Assembly: GCA_902604715.1 (NCBI GenBank)
Contig: CACLAD010000005.1
Coordinates: 1-64,000, forward strand
Direction of reading: 5' to 3'
Origin: an uncultured Bacteroidota bacterium
GTDB lineage: Bacteria; Bacteroidota; Bacteroidia; Flavobacteriales; Flavobacteriaceae
DNA: 64,000 nucleotides
The position numbers and the translations under genes are program-made. Under the pieces are notes generated by a model that was given only the letters and a program-made list of their open reading frames with translations, ran no database searches and had not been told where the DNA came from. How positions within the stretch are numbered: position 1 is the first letter of the stretch; the number at the start of each line of letters is the position of its first letter. Shown here piece after piece: positions 28,235 through 36,600 of the stretch.

Positions 28235-29116
28235 TTAAACTGCAAGTAAGATTATTGAGAATACACCTAATGCAATGATTAACCTTAAAATGTTATGCAG
28301 ATTTAAATAATCAGAAACCTGTCTGGATTTATATAGCTTTAAAATAAATATTATTAACAATAAGAGCGAGAGTCCATAGTATAAATCCATATATCCGGCA
28401 GAAAAATTAATAAACAAATTAAAAATCAAAAGAATATTTATGAATGATATTAATGATATTATTATTCTCGAAAATCCTTCTCCTAATACGACTGGAATTG
28501 TCTGATAATTTTGGGTAAAATCCCCAACAAGATTTTTTAAATCTTTGGTCAGGTCCTTTAATAAAAGGATGAAGAAAAGAAATAAAGCGTAGGCAACAAG
28601 AATTGAGTCAAAATTCATAAAATACAGCAAAATGGCAAAAAAAGGTGTTATTGTAAGAAGAGAATAAAATAAATTTCCAATAAATATAATTCGTTTTAAT
28701 TTATGTGAATATAACCATAAAAAGAATATGTACACAGAAAAGAAAATAACAGCCCTTACAGAGATTAATGAAGCAATAAACACCACTACAAAATTTAGAA
28801 AAAAGTAGAAATATAATTTTGTTGAGTTTTTTACAACATCATCAATTTTATGCTTAATTGGTTTATTAATCAAGTCTTTTTTTTCGTCGTAAAAATTATT
28901 GATTATATATCCGGATGCTATTGAAATTGAAGAACATAGAATTATTAGAAATAAATTCAAATCTAGAATAACATCCATAAAATTTTTCTCACTTAAAATA
29001 AAAATAGAAGTTAAATATTGGGCAATTACAATAAGTAAAATATTATAAATTCTTACCACTGAGAAAATACTAAGAAACTTAAAAAGAATTGATTTTTTTT
29101 TAACTGCTAATGACAT
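28235..29116 (-). CDS. UbiA-family prenyltransferase
   Basis: A 293-residue integral membrane protein with about eight to nine hydrophobic helices. The two Asp-rich motifs of UbiA prenyltransferases are present: NNFYDEKKDLINKP in the first half and DLTKDLKNLVGDF in the second; these bind Mg2+ and the prenyl diphosphate. Flavobacterial relatives are usually annotated as geranylgeranylglycerol-phosphate geranylgeranyltransferase-like, but the acceptor substrate has not been settled for bacteria. The gene follows mevalonate kinase after 2 bases, placing prenyl-donor synthesis and use in one operon. It converges on tRNA-Leu(CAA). Confidence 0.85.
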   Translation of the reverse strand: MSLAVKKKSILFKFLSIFSVVRIYNILLIVIAQYLTSIFILSEKNFMDVILDLNLFLIILCSSISIASGYIINNFYDEKKDLINKPIKHKIDDVVKNSTKLYFYFFLNFVVVFIASLISVRAVIFFSVYIFFLWLYSHKLKRIIFIGNLFYSLLTITPFFAILLYFMNFDSILVAYALFLFFILLLKDLTKDLKNLVGDFTQNYQTIPVVLGEGFSRIIISLISFINILLIFNLFINFSAGYMDLYYGLSLLLLIIFILKLYKSRQVSDYLNLHNILRLIIALGVFSIILLAV

Positions 29117-29118
29117 AT

Positions 29119-30048
29119 TTAAAAGTGGTAAACAACTTCTAAATTATAACCTTTTAAATCATTCTTTGCCTTCTCAATATCTGGGGCAAAACCAAGTATG
29201 TATCCACCGCCTCCTGAACCACATAATTTAAGAAAATATGAACCACTATCAATTCCTTTTTTCCATAACTGGTGGAATTCATCAGGTATCATAGGCTTGA
29301 AATTTTCAAATACAATTTTAGATAATTTTTTTGTGTTAGCAAATAAGCTTTTAATATCACCACTTAGGAAACTATCAACACAGCTATTAGTATGCTTTAT
29401 GAATTGGGATGAAATCATTTTTCTAAATCCGTCAGATTTCATCTTTTCCATAAAAATACTGACCATTGGGGCAGTTGAACCCGTTTGACCGCTGTCTAAT
29501 AAAAATACAGCCCCAGATCCATTAGATTTTTGAGATGGAATTCCAGCAACATTAATATCATTTTTTGATTTTATTAATATTGGAATACTTAAATAACTAT
29601 TCAGTGGGTCTAGACCGGAAGATTTTCCATGAAAGAATGATTCCATTTTTGAAAAAATAGTTTTTAATTTAAGTAGTTTTTTTCTGGTAAGATTCTCTAA
29701 AACAGTTATTTTGTTATTTGAATATTTATCATAAACTGCTGCAACTAATGCTCCACTACTCCCTACTCCATAACCTTTAGGAATAGAAGAATCAAAATAT
29801 AAACCCTCGTTTAAATGCTTTTCAAATAAAATCAAGTCTAAATCTGAAAGTCCTTTGATTTGTTTCAAGTGATTACAAAAATCGAAAAGAATTGAATTTG
29901 AATTTTTAGATTTTTCAGAAGGTGTTTCCGATATCTTTAGGGCACCTTTAAAAAAATTATATGGAATTGATAACCCTTTTGAGTCTTCAATTATACCATA
30001 TTCTCCAAACAATAATATTTTTGAATAAAACAAAGGACCTTTCATCAT
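29119..30048 (-). CDS. GHMP kinase, probable mevalonate kinase
   Basis: A 309-residue GHMP-superfamily kinase. It shows LLFGEYGIIEDSKGLSIPY at the N-terminus (K-x-x-L-F-G-E-Y pattern of mevalonate kinases), the ATP-binding loop PKGYGVGSSGALVAAVYD, KMESFFHGKSSGLDPLNSYL with the catalytic Asp region, and the C-terminal KLCGSGGGGYILGF. It would phosphorylate mevalonate at O5; phosphomevalonate kinase is the alternative, since no other GHMP kinase for that step is in the window. The start has two adjacent ATGs. Diphosphomevalonate decarboxylase lies 15 bases upstream. Confidence 0.85.
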   Translation of the reverse strand: MMKGPLFYSKILLFGEYGIIEDSKGLSIPYNFFKGALKISETPSEKSKNSNSILFDFCNHLKQIKGLSDLDLILFEKHLNEGLYFDSSIPKGYGVGSSGALVAAVYDKYSNNKITVLENLTRKKLLKLKTIFSKMESFFHGKSSGLDPLNSYLSIPILIKSKNDINVAGIPSQKSNGSGAVFLLDSGQTGSTAPMVSIFMEKMKSDGFRKMISSQFIKHTNSCVDSFLSGDIKSLFANTKKLSKIVFENFKPMIPDEFHQLWKKGIDSGSYFLKLCGSGGGGYILGFAPDIEKAKNDLKGYNLEVVYHF

Positions 30049-30063
30049 ATCAAATATACAAAT

Positions 30064-31143
30064 TTAGATTTGCACAGGTCCTGATCCAACAAAATCAGAA
30101 ATATAATTTTGATTAATACAAAAAAGGGAAAGCTCTTCCTTGATAAAAATCATCACTTCTTCCGAAAGTTTTTCAGGAAATAAGATATGTACATTTGCCC
30201 CAGCATCGAGAGTAAAACAAACTGGGATTTTTGAATTCATTCTGAACTGCCTAATTTTATCTATGACTGATAATGTGGCCGGTTTCATCAAAATATAAGA
30301 AGGATTACTACTCATCATGAGGGCATGTAACATTAGTGCTTCACTTTCAACTAGTTTGCAAAACTCATTTAAGTCTCCTGACTTTAAAATATTCATCAAT
30401 TTTGAAATATTATTATTAGCCTTTTTGAATCTGACATCTGAAAAAGGGTTGTTATTCATTAATTCATGGCCAACAGAGCTTGACACTTCTTTTTTACTAT
30501 CATCAATTATCAAAATGACATCTTGGTAATTATTAAACTCTGCAGAAATATTATCACTTATCTGAATAGAATATAAGTTGGAACTAAAAGAGAAATCTGA
30601 ATGTGATCCCCAAAAGTTAATACCTCCATATAAACTCCTACATGCACTACCAGAACCTATTCTAGAAATAAAAGATGCTTTTTTAAAGAAAAAATCATCA
30701 TTAATAGAAGTAATTTGTTTTTCTAAACTCATTATACATAATGACAAAGCACTTATACCGCTTGCGGATGACGCAATCCCACTGCTATGCGGGAAACTGT
30801 TTGAGCTTGAAATTGTAAGATGATAATCCAAAAGAAATGGACAATAATTTTTAATTAAAGAGAAAAACTTTTCAATCTTTGGTCTAAATGATATATTTTT
30901 TTCTCCTTCGAATAAAAATTCAAAATCAATATTATCAGTTTTATTTACTCTTCTTTTGAATGAAACAAATGTTGTTGTTTTACAACCAGATAAAGTAAAA
31001 CTAATTGAGGGGTTTTTAGGTGTTTGGTCAGAATTTTTACCCCAATATTTTACAAGTGCTATATTGCTAGGAGATTCCCATGAAAAAGAAATTTCATCTA
31101 CTTCCCTTTTTATTTCTTTACATGTAAATTCTTGTATAATCAT
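30064..31143 (-). CDS. mvaD: Diphosphomevalonate decarboxylase
   Basis: Last enzyme of the classical mevalonate route, converting diphosphomevalonate to isopentenyl diphosphate. I start at ATG 31143 (MIIQEFTCKE; 359 residues). The frame stays open to 31200, but that part is the antisense of the tRNA-Leu gene. Signatures: SPSNIALVKYWGKNSDQTPKNP, SSGIASSASGISALSL (ATP loop), RIGSGSACRSLYGG, and CFTLDAGANVHILFP near the C-terminus, including the catalytic Asp. Together with the kinase and UbiA genes it forms an isoprenoid operon. Confidence 0.95.
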   Translation of the reverse strand: MIIQEFTCKEIKREVDEISFSWESPSNIALVKYWGKNSDQTPKNPSISFTLSGCKTTTFVSFKRRVNKTDNIDFEFLFEGEKNISFRPKIEKFFSLIKNYCPFLLDYHLTISSSNSFPHSSGIASSASGISALSLCIMSLEKQITSINDDFFFKKASFISRIGSGSACRSLYGGINFWGSHSDFSFSSNLYSIQISDNISAEFNNYQDVILIIDDSKKEVSSSVGHELMNNNPFSDVRFKKANNNISKLMNILKSGDLNEFCKLVESEALMLHALMMSSNPSYILMKPATLSVIDKIRQFRMNSKIPVCFTLDAGANVHILFPEKLSEEVMIFIKEELSLFCINQNYISDFVGSGPVQI

Positions 31144-31161
31144 TAAATAAAAGTGAATTTG

Positions 31162-31243
31162 TGCGGGCGGAGAGACTCGAACTCTCACACCTTGCGGCAC
31201 TAGATCCTAAGTCTAGCGTGTCTACCAATTCCACCACGCCCGC
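31162..31243 (-). tRNA. tRNA-Leu, anticodon UAG
   Basis: An 82-base class II tRNA on the minus strand. The acceptor stem GCGGGCG pairs perfectly with CGCCCGC, discriminator A at 31162. The anticodon stem CTAGA/TCTAG is fully paired around loop CTTAGGA, giving TAG (complement at 31207-31209). The T-arm GAGAGTTCGAGTCTCTC has the normal TTCGA loop. A TATATTAG sequence at 31256-31263 could be a near-consensus -7 element. The gene sits 18 bases upstream of mvaD and may share its transcript. Confidence 0.95.
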
Positions 31244-31350
31244 AAAAATGAGAGGCTAATATAAACAATAGTTTGTGAAATTGAGGATATATATTGTTTT
31301 TAAAAGCTGTTATTGGTAATTTGGATTATGAATATTTGCCTAAAATTATA

Positions 31351-34347
31351 ATGAAGAAAAAATTCGAACTAAAGTTTATTGAAACCTTAGTTTATTCAAA
31401 TTACGGCATTGAAGTTAAAGCCACTCAAGTCGAAGGTGAAAGTGATGATAACTTCAAACTTAATTCCAAAAATAAATCTTATTTCTTTAAAATTTACCCA
31501 AAAAAAACAGACCCAAAATTCGTAAAATTTCAAACCAATCTCCTTAATTATTTAAAGGATTATAAAAAAACTACCAACAATAAATTGACATTAGATAAAA
31601 AATCCTACGCGACTTTTTTTGATAAGGAAAATGAAATAAGATATTTTAGGATGAATGACTGGATTAATGGAAGACTATGGTCATCTGTAAATCCAATAAA
31701 TAAAAATTTAAGACATGAATTAGGGTTGGAAAGTGCAAAACTAATTTTGAATTTAAAGAAAATTAATTCAAATTATTTGCGTGAAGATTTTGACTGGGAT
31801 TTATCAAATTATTTGTGGGTTGAGAGGTTTTATAAAAAGATTGATATTGGTAAAAAGCGCCAGCTAATAATTGAAAAACTTCTTGTTAATTTTAAAAAGA
31901 AACAGTCTGTATATGATGGGTTAAGAAAAAACCTAATTCACAATGACCTAAATGATAATAACATAATAGTTTCCGAAAATTTAAGAAATCCTAAAATAGT
32001 AGGCTTTATCGATTTTGGAGATTGTATAAAAAGCCAACTAATTAATGAATTAGCTGTTACATGTACCTATGGAATTATCGATAGCATAAATCCACTTGAT
32101 TCGGCATGTGAGATAGTTAAAGGTTTTAATTCAGAAATTAAAATTAGCGAAATAGAAATAGAGTTTTTATACGAATTAATACTTTTAAGAATTTCAATTT
32201 CAATTTTAAAATCGTCTTTGAATGAAAAGTATAATCCTGGTAATAAATACTTACAGGTAAGCAAAGATGACATGCTTTTGATTTTTGATAAATGGGCTAA
32301 TATTAGTCAGGAATTAGCCACATATTTTTTTAGAAATGCATGTGGTTTTACCGCAATCCCAAATGAAAAAAATTTCAAAAAATTAATTGGTAAAAAAAAA
32401 TCTTCCATTGATATTTTATTTAACAAAAATGAAACTAATAAACTAGAAAATTTAGACCTAAGTGTTTCTAGCAAATGGCTTTCTAGTGACTTGATAAATG
32501 ACATTAGTTTATTTGAAAAAAAAATAAATCAAAAACCATTTTCTACATTTTTTGGTGGCTATCTTGAGACTAGGGCAGTTTATGATTCGTCTGATTATGA
32601 GGTATTAACTGAAAGGGGGTTTGAGAATAGGACAACTCATCTGGGTATTGATTTTTGGGTAAATGAAAAAACTTCAATTAATTCAATTGAAGACGGAATT
32701 ATAAAAATAATTACAAATGATAAAACAATTAAAGGATATGGGGGATTAATAATAATTGAGCATAGTATTGGAAGTTTAAAATTTTATTCTCTTTATGGTC
32801 ATTTAACTGATCAGAAAAAATCTAAACTTAAAGTCGGAGATTTTATTGAAAAAGGAGAAAAAATTGCTGAGATTGGGTCAGTAAAAGAAAATGGTGGATG
32901 GAGTCCTCACTTACATTTTCAGATAATGCTAACACTTCTTGATTATAAAAATGACTTTCCCGGGGTTTGCCTAGAAATTGAAAAAAAAGTATGGTCTAGT
33001 ATATGCCCAAATCCCAATCTAATTTTAAATATTGATGTTAAGACTAGTAGTAAGTTTGATGAAGATGAATTAAAAATTTCAAGAAAAAAATATTTACCTA
33101 GAAACTTGAAATTAAGTTATAATTCACCAATCTATATTGTTCGAGGGTTTAATCAATATTTATATTCAAATAAGGGTAAAAAATATTTAGATACAGTAAA
33201 CAACATTGCCCATGTAGGTCACCAAAATATAAATGTTCTTAAAGCAGCAAAAGAACAAATTGGAGTTTTAAACACCAATACAAGGTATTTACATGACGAA
33301 ATTATTTCTCTTTCAAAAAATTTAGCGACAAAATTTCCAAAAAAATTGTCAAAAATATATTTGGTTAACTCAGGGAGTGAAGCTAATGAGTTAGCAATTA
33401 GAATAAGTAATGTAAACAGGAATTCTGAAAACTTTATTGTAATGCAAGGGGGATATCATGGAAATACTAATAAAACAATTGAGGTTAGTAATTACAAATA
33501 CAATAGTAAAGGCGGGAAAGGTAAGGCAAGTAATATTTTTGAAATTCCTATGCCAGATGAATTTAGAGGAAAATATCGGGGAAAAGGAGCAGGAAAAAAA
33601 TATTTAATTGAATTTGAAAAAATAATCTCAAAAGCTAAAAAAGCAAATAAAAAAATTAGTGCAATGATTGTTGAGCCAATTATAAGTTGCGGAGGACAAA
33701 TTGAGCTGCCAGAAAAATTTCTAAAAAAATGTAAGAAAATTTTAGATAGGGAAAATATACTTCTAATAGTTGATGAAGTTCAAACAGGATTTGGAAGAGT
33801 TGGAGAAAAATTTTGGGGTTTTCAATTACATGATGTCATCCCAGATATAGTTACATTGGGTAAGCCAATGGGAAATGGTCATCCTATTGGAGCAGTTGTT
33901 TGTACTGCTGAGATTTCAAGGAAATTTGATAATGGATTAGAGTTTTTTAGTTCTTTTGGTGGTAATCCGGTTTCATGTAGAATTGCAAATGAAGTAATTC
34001 GTGAAATCGATTCAAGAAATCTTCAAAAAAATTCTCTCAAAACTGGGAAATTTCTTGTAAGTGAGCTAAAAAAATTAGCAAAAAAATATTCAATAATTGG
34101 CAATGTGAGAGGAAGAGGTTTATTTATTGGATTAGAACTTGTCAACCAAAATTTAATTCCTGAAATGGATAAAGCAATCTATTTAGTGAACAGAATGAAA
34201 GAGCTTGGCGTTCTAATGAGTAATGACGGTTTAGATAAAAATGTAATAAAAATTAAACCTCCTATTATCTTTTCAATTGATGATTCAAAAAGATTAATTA
34301 TGCTTCTTGATAAAGTTATGGCTGAAGATTATATGCAGATGAATTAA
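31351..34347 (+). CDS. Trifunctional fusion: APH-type kinase / M23 domain / class III aminotransferase (AGXT2L-like)
   Basis: I chose ATG 31351 (MKKKFELKF) rather than an upstream TTG at 31294; this gives 998 residues. Three domains: an aminoglycoside-phosphotransferase-fold kinase (about 1-330) with LIHNDLNDNNI (His197) and IDFGD; a LytM/M23-type domain (about 410-570) with intact metal-site motifs HLGID (His430), YGHL and HLHF; and a class III PLP aminotransferase (about 585-998) with VDEVQTGFGRVG and Lys838 in LGKPMGNGHPIG. GKPMGNGHP is characteristic of AGXT2L phospho-lyases (phosphoethanolamine or 5-phosphohydroxylysine). The kinase domain resembles hydroxylysine/ethanolamine-type kinases, so one chain may phosphorylate an amino alcohol and then eliminate phosphate and ammonia. 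The role of the M23 part is unknown. The gene converges on the hydroxyproline operon, sharing TTAA. Confidence 0.88.
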   Translation: MKKKFELKFIETLVYSNYGIEVKATQVEGESDDNFKLNSKNKSYFFKIYPKKTDPKFVKFQTNLLNYLKDYKKTTNNKLTLDKKSYATFFDKENEIRYFRMNDWINGRLWSSVNPINKNLRHELGLESAKLILNLKKINSNYLREDFDWDLSNYLWVERFYKKIDIGKKRQLIIEKLLVNFKKKQSVYDGLRKNLIHNDLNDNNIIVSENLRNPKIVGFIDFGDCIKSQLINELAVTCTYGIIDSINPLDSACEIVKGFNSEIKISEIEIEFLYELILLRISISILKSSLNEKYNPGNKYLQVSKDDMLLIFDKWANISQELATYFFRNACGFTAIPNEKNFKKLIGKKKSSIDILFNKNETNKLENLDLSVSSKWLSSDLINDISLFEKKINQKPFSTFFGGYLETRAVYDSSDYEVLTERGFENRTTHLGIDFWVNEKTSINSIEDGIIKIITNDKTIKGYGGLIIIEHSIGSLKFYSLYGHLTDQKKSKLKVGDFIEKGEKIAEIGSVKENGGWSPHLHFQIMLTLLDYKNDFPGVCLEIEKKVWSSICPNPNLILNIDVKTSSKFDEDELKISRKKYLPRNLKLSYNSPIYIVRGFNQYLYSNKGKKYLDTVNNIAHVGHQNINVLKAAKEQIGVLNTNTRYLHDEIISLSKNLATKFPKKLSKIYLVNSGSEANELAIRISNVNRNSENFIVMQGGYHGNTNKTIEVSNYKYNSKGGKGKASNIFEIPMPDEFRGKYRGKGAGKKYLIEFEKIISKAKKANKKISAMIVEPIISCGGQIELPEKFLKKCKKILDRENILLIVDEVQTGFGRVGEKFWGFQLHDVIPDIVTLGKPMGNGHPIGAVVCTAEISRKFDNGLEFFSSFGGNPVSCRIANEVIREIDSRNLQKNSLKTGKFLVSELKKLAKKYSIIGNVRGRGLFIGLELVNQNLIPEMDKAIYLVNRMKELGVLMSNDGLDKNVIKIKPPIIFSIDDSKRLIMLLDKVMAEDYMQMN

Positions 34348-35591
34348 AATTTTCGATTCGGGTTAAACCTCTCAATATTAATACTGGTTTGTTTTTGGTC
34401 AACAATTTCTGAAACGATTTTCCCAGTACCCGTACTCATACTCCATCCCATCATTGCATGACCTGTAGCAATAATAACATTTTTAAGATTTTTAGTTCTT
34501 CCGATATAAGGGACTCCATCGGCTGAAATGGGTCTAAACCCATAACCAGCATCATTTCTGTCAATTTCTGGAATTTTAACCGAAGGATAAAATGACTCAA
34601 CAGCATCACATATTGCATTCACCCTATTTTTCCTTATCCTATCATTAATCGACGAAATTTCCATGGTTCCAGAATATCTTGTAAATCCGTTCATCGGGGT
34701 AATTGCACATTTAGGTTCAACCAAAATTGCAGGGCAAGAAATTTCTGTTTTTGATGAATGATTTACACTGTATCCTTTACCCGCCTGAAGAAGCAGTTTA
34801 ATTCCAAGCTTTTTACATAATTCAGAAGTCCAAGTACCGGCTGACATAACATATTCGTCAAAACCTAAATTTTGATTTGAGATGTTTACCGATTTAATAT
34901 TATTGTTTTCAATACGAAAAGATTCAATTTCAGTGTGAGTAAAACATTTTACTCCCTTTTTTTGTATAAAATCTTTTAGTTCACTAATCAACTCAGCAGG
35001 TGTTGTATGATGATCACAATAAAAATATGCTGCACCAATTGAGTCTATATTTATATTAGGTTCAATCGTTTTTATTTCATTTTGATTTAAAATTTTTGCT
35101 CGTAGGCCATTTTGAACAGCTAAATCAACTACTTCTTTTTCTTTTTCTAGAGATTTTTCGGTTTTACATAACATCAACAACCCTTTTTGATCGTAATGAA
35201 AACCCATATCATTATCTTTCTTAATGTCCTTTAATAACTCTTGACTCAAAAGCGACATTTCAATTATTGGAACAATAGAACTTTTTACATTATTATCTGA
35301 ACATGACTTATTAAATGCATATAACCATTTGAAAAAATCTACATTTATCCTAGGCTCAATATAAAATGGACTTGAAGAATTAAACATCCATTTTAAACCT
35401 TGCTTAATGACGCCTGGTGCAGCTAATGGAATAATATGACCAGGGGATAAATATCCTGCATTTACATAAGATGCTCCACTATTCATTCCGTATTTATCAA
35501 TAATGGTTACATCATGACCACTTTTAGACAGGTAATATGCCGAACATATCCCAATTATACCACCGCCTACTATTAATATTTTTTTTGACAT
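34344..35591 (-). CDS. FAD-dependent D-amino acid dehydrogenase, probable cis-4-hydroxy-D-proline dehydrogenase
   Basis: A 415-residue DadA-type flavoprotein. The FAD-binding Rossmann motif is at the very N-terminus (ILIVGGGIIGICSAYYLSKS), followed by GASYVNAGYLSPGHIIPLAAPG, a DadA hallmark. The C-terminal half has AGYGFRPISADGVPYIGR and IIATGHAMMGWSMSTGTGK. In hydroxyproline operons this family oxidises cis-4-hydroxy-D-proline to 1-pyrroline-4-hydroxy-2-carboxylate. That role is inferred here from the epimerase gene one base upstream; D-alanine oxidation would be the default without the context. No separate partner subunit is present, suggesting a single-chain dehydrogenase. Confidence 0.88.
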   Translation of the reverse strand: MSKKILIVGGGIIGICSAYYLSKSGHDVTIIDKYGMNSGASYVNAGYLSPGHIIPLAAPGVIKQGLKWMFNSSSPFYIEPRINVDFFKWLYAFNKSCSDNNVKSSIVPIIEMSLLSQELLKDIKKDNDMGFHYDQKGLLMLCKTEKSLEKEKEVVDLAVQNGLRAKILNQNEIKTIEPNINIDSIGAAYFYCDHHTTPAELISELKDFIQKKGVKCFTHTEIESFRIENNNIKSVNISNQNLGFDEYVMSAGTWTSELCKKLGIKLLLQAGKGYSVNHSSKTEISCPAILVEPKCAITPMNGFTRYSGTMEISSINDRIRKNRVNAICDAVESFYPSVKIPEIDRNDAGYGFRPISADGVPYIGRTKNLKNVIIATGHAMMGWSMSTGTGKIVSEIVDQKQTSINIERFNPNRKF

Positions 35592-35592
35592 T

Positions 35593-36600
35593 TTAAATTA
35601 CTTGAAAACCTTCACAAAATGGATCATCATCATCAATAATTATTTTATTATATCCGTGAATTCTAGCCCACCCTCTTATCACTGGAGTTATTCCGCTAAA
35701 CTCTTTAATTTTAGTACTTTTTTCAACCTTACAAATAAATTTAGAACCAATGTAGCTTTCGTGAATAAAAGCCTCTCCAACTCCAAGCTTATCTTGAGAA
35801 AATAATTGTGCCATTCGAGCCGAACTTCCTGTACCACAAGGAGACCTATCGATGGCTTTATCCCCATAAAAAACTGCATTTCTGGACGAAGATGTTTCAT
35901 CAATTACTTTTCCAACCCATAATATGTGAGATACATCTTTTATAGAACTGTCAAAGGGATGAATAAACTTGTCCACGTATTTTTTATTTATCTTTTCCCT
36001 GATTTCTCTGGAGTAGCTGATAAGTTGATCAGCTTTATAATCATTTAAATCTGTGTAATTTTCTTGTTTTTCAATAATTGCATAAAAATTACCACCATAT
36101 GAAACATCAAAATTAATTTTACCAAGATCTTTTGAAATAACAAATAGATTTTTTGCAGCCAAATAGCTATCTACATTGACTATTTCGACCCATAAAACCT
36201 TACTGCCTTTTTTTTCATACTTTACAATAATATTACCTGCCGGCACCTCGATATTTAAAATTCCATCGACTTTAGGTTTTATCAAGTTTTCCTCTAAAGC
36301 TATAGTAACAATACCAATGGTTCCATGTCCACACATTGGTAAGCAACCGGATGTTTCTAAAAATAATATGGAAAAATCATTATTTGGATCATTAGGCGGA
36401 AAAATCATACCACCACTCATAATATCATGACCCCTAGGCTCAAACATCAATGACTTTCTAATCCAATCAAAATTTTTGATAAAATCGGATCTTTTTTGAC
36501 TCATTGATGTGCCAGCTAAATCAGGTTTTTTAGAGAGAATTAATCTAACTGGATTTCCACAGGTATGTGCATCAATGCAATCAAAAATGTGCTTAGTCAT
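35593..36600 (-). CDS. 4-hydroxyproline 2-epimerase (proline racemase family)
   Basis: A 335-residue enzyme of the PLP-independent proline racemase family. Both catalytic cysteines are present: Cys90 in LPMCGHGTIG and Cys255 in DRSPCGTG. That Cys/Cys pair separates racemases and epimerases from trans-3-hydroxyproline dehydratases, which have Thr at the second site. DAHTCGNPVRLI at the N-terminus is typical of the hydroxyproline subgroup. It would convert trans-4-hydroxy-L-proline into cis-4-hydroxy-D-proline, the first pathway step. It overlaps the upstream DUF885 gene by 8 bases and is followed after 1 base by the dehydrogenase gene, so translational coupling is likely. Confidence 0.93.
   Translation of the reverse strand: MTKHIFDCIDAHTCGNPVRLILSKKPDLAGTSMSQKRSDFIKNFDWIRKSLMFEPRGHDIMSGGMIFPPNDPNNDFSILFLETSGCLPMCGHGTIGIVTIALEENLIKPKVDGILNIEVPAGNIIVKYEKKGSKVLWVEIVNVDSYLAAKNLFVISKDLGKINFDVSYGGNFYAIIEKQENYTDLNDYKADQLISYSREIREKINKKYVDKFIHPFDSSIKDVSHILWVGKVIDETSSSRNAVFYGDKAIDRSPCGTGSSARMAQLFSQDKLGVGEAFIHESYIGSKFICKVEKSTKIKEFSGITPVIRGWARIHGYNKIIIDDDDPFCEGFQVI

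Noticed and set aside
31144-31200. N-terminal extension of diphosphomevalonate decarboxylase beginning MPQGVRVRVSPPAQ
   Set aside because: It is the translated antisense of the tRNA-Leu(UAG) T-arm region; the conserved protein begins after ATG 31143.
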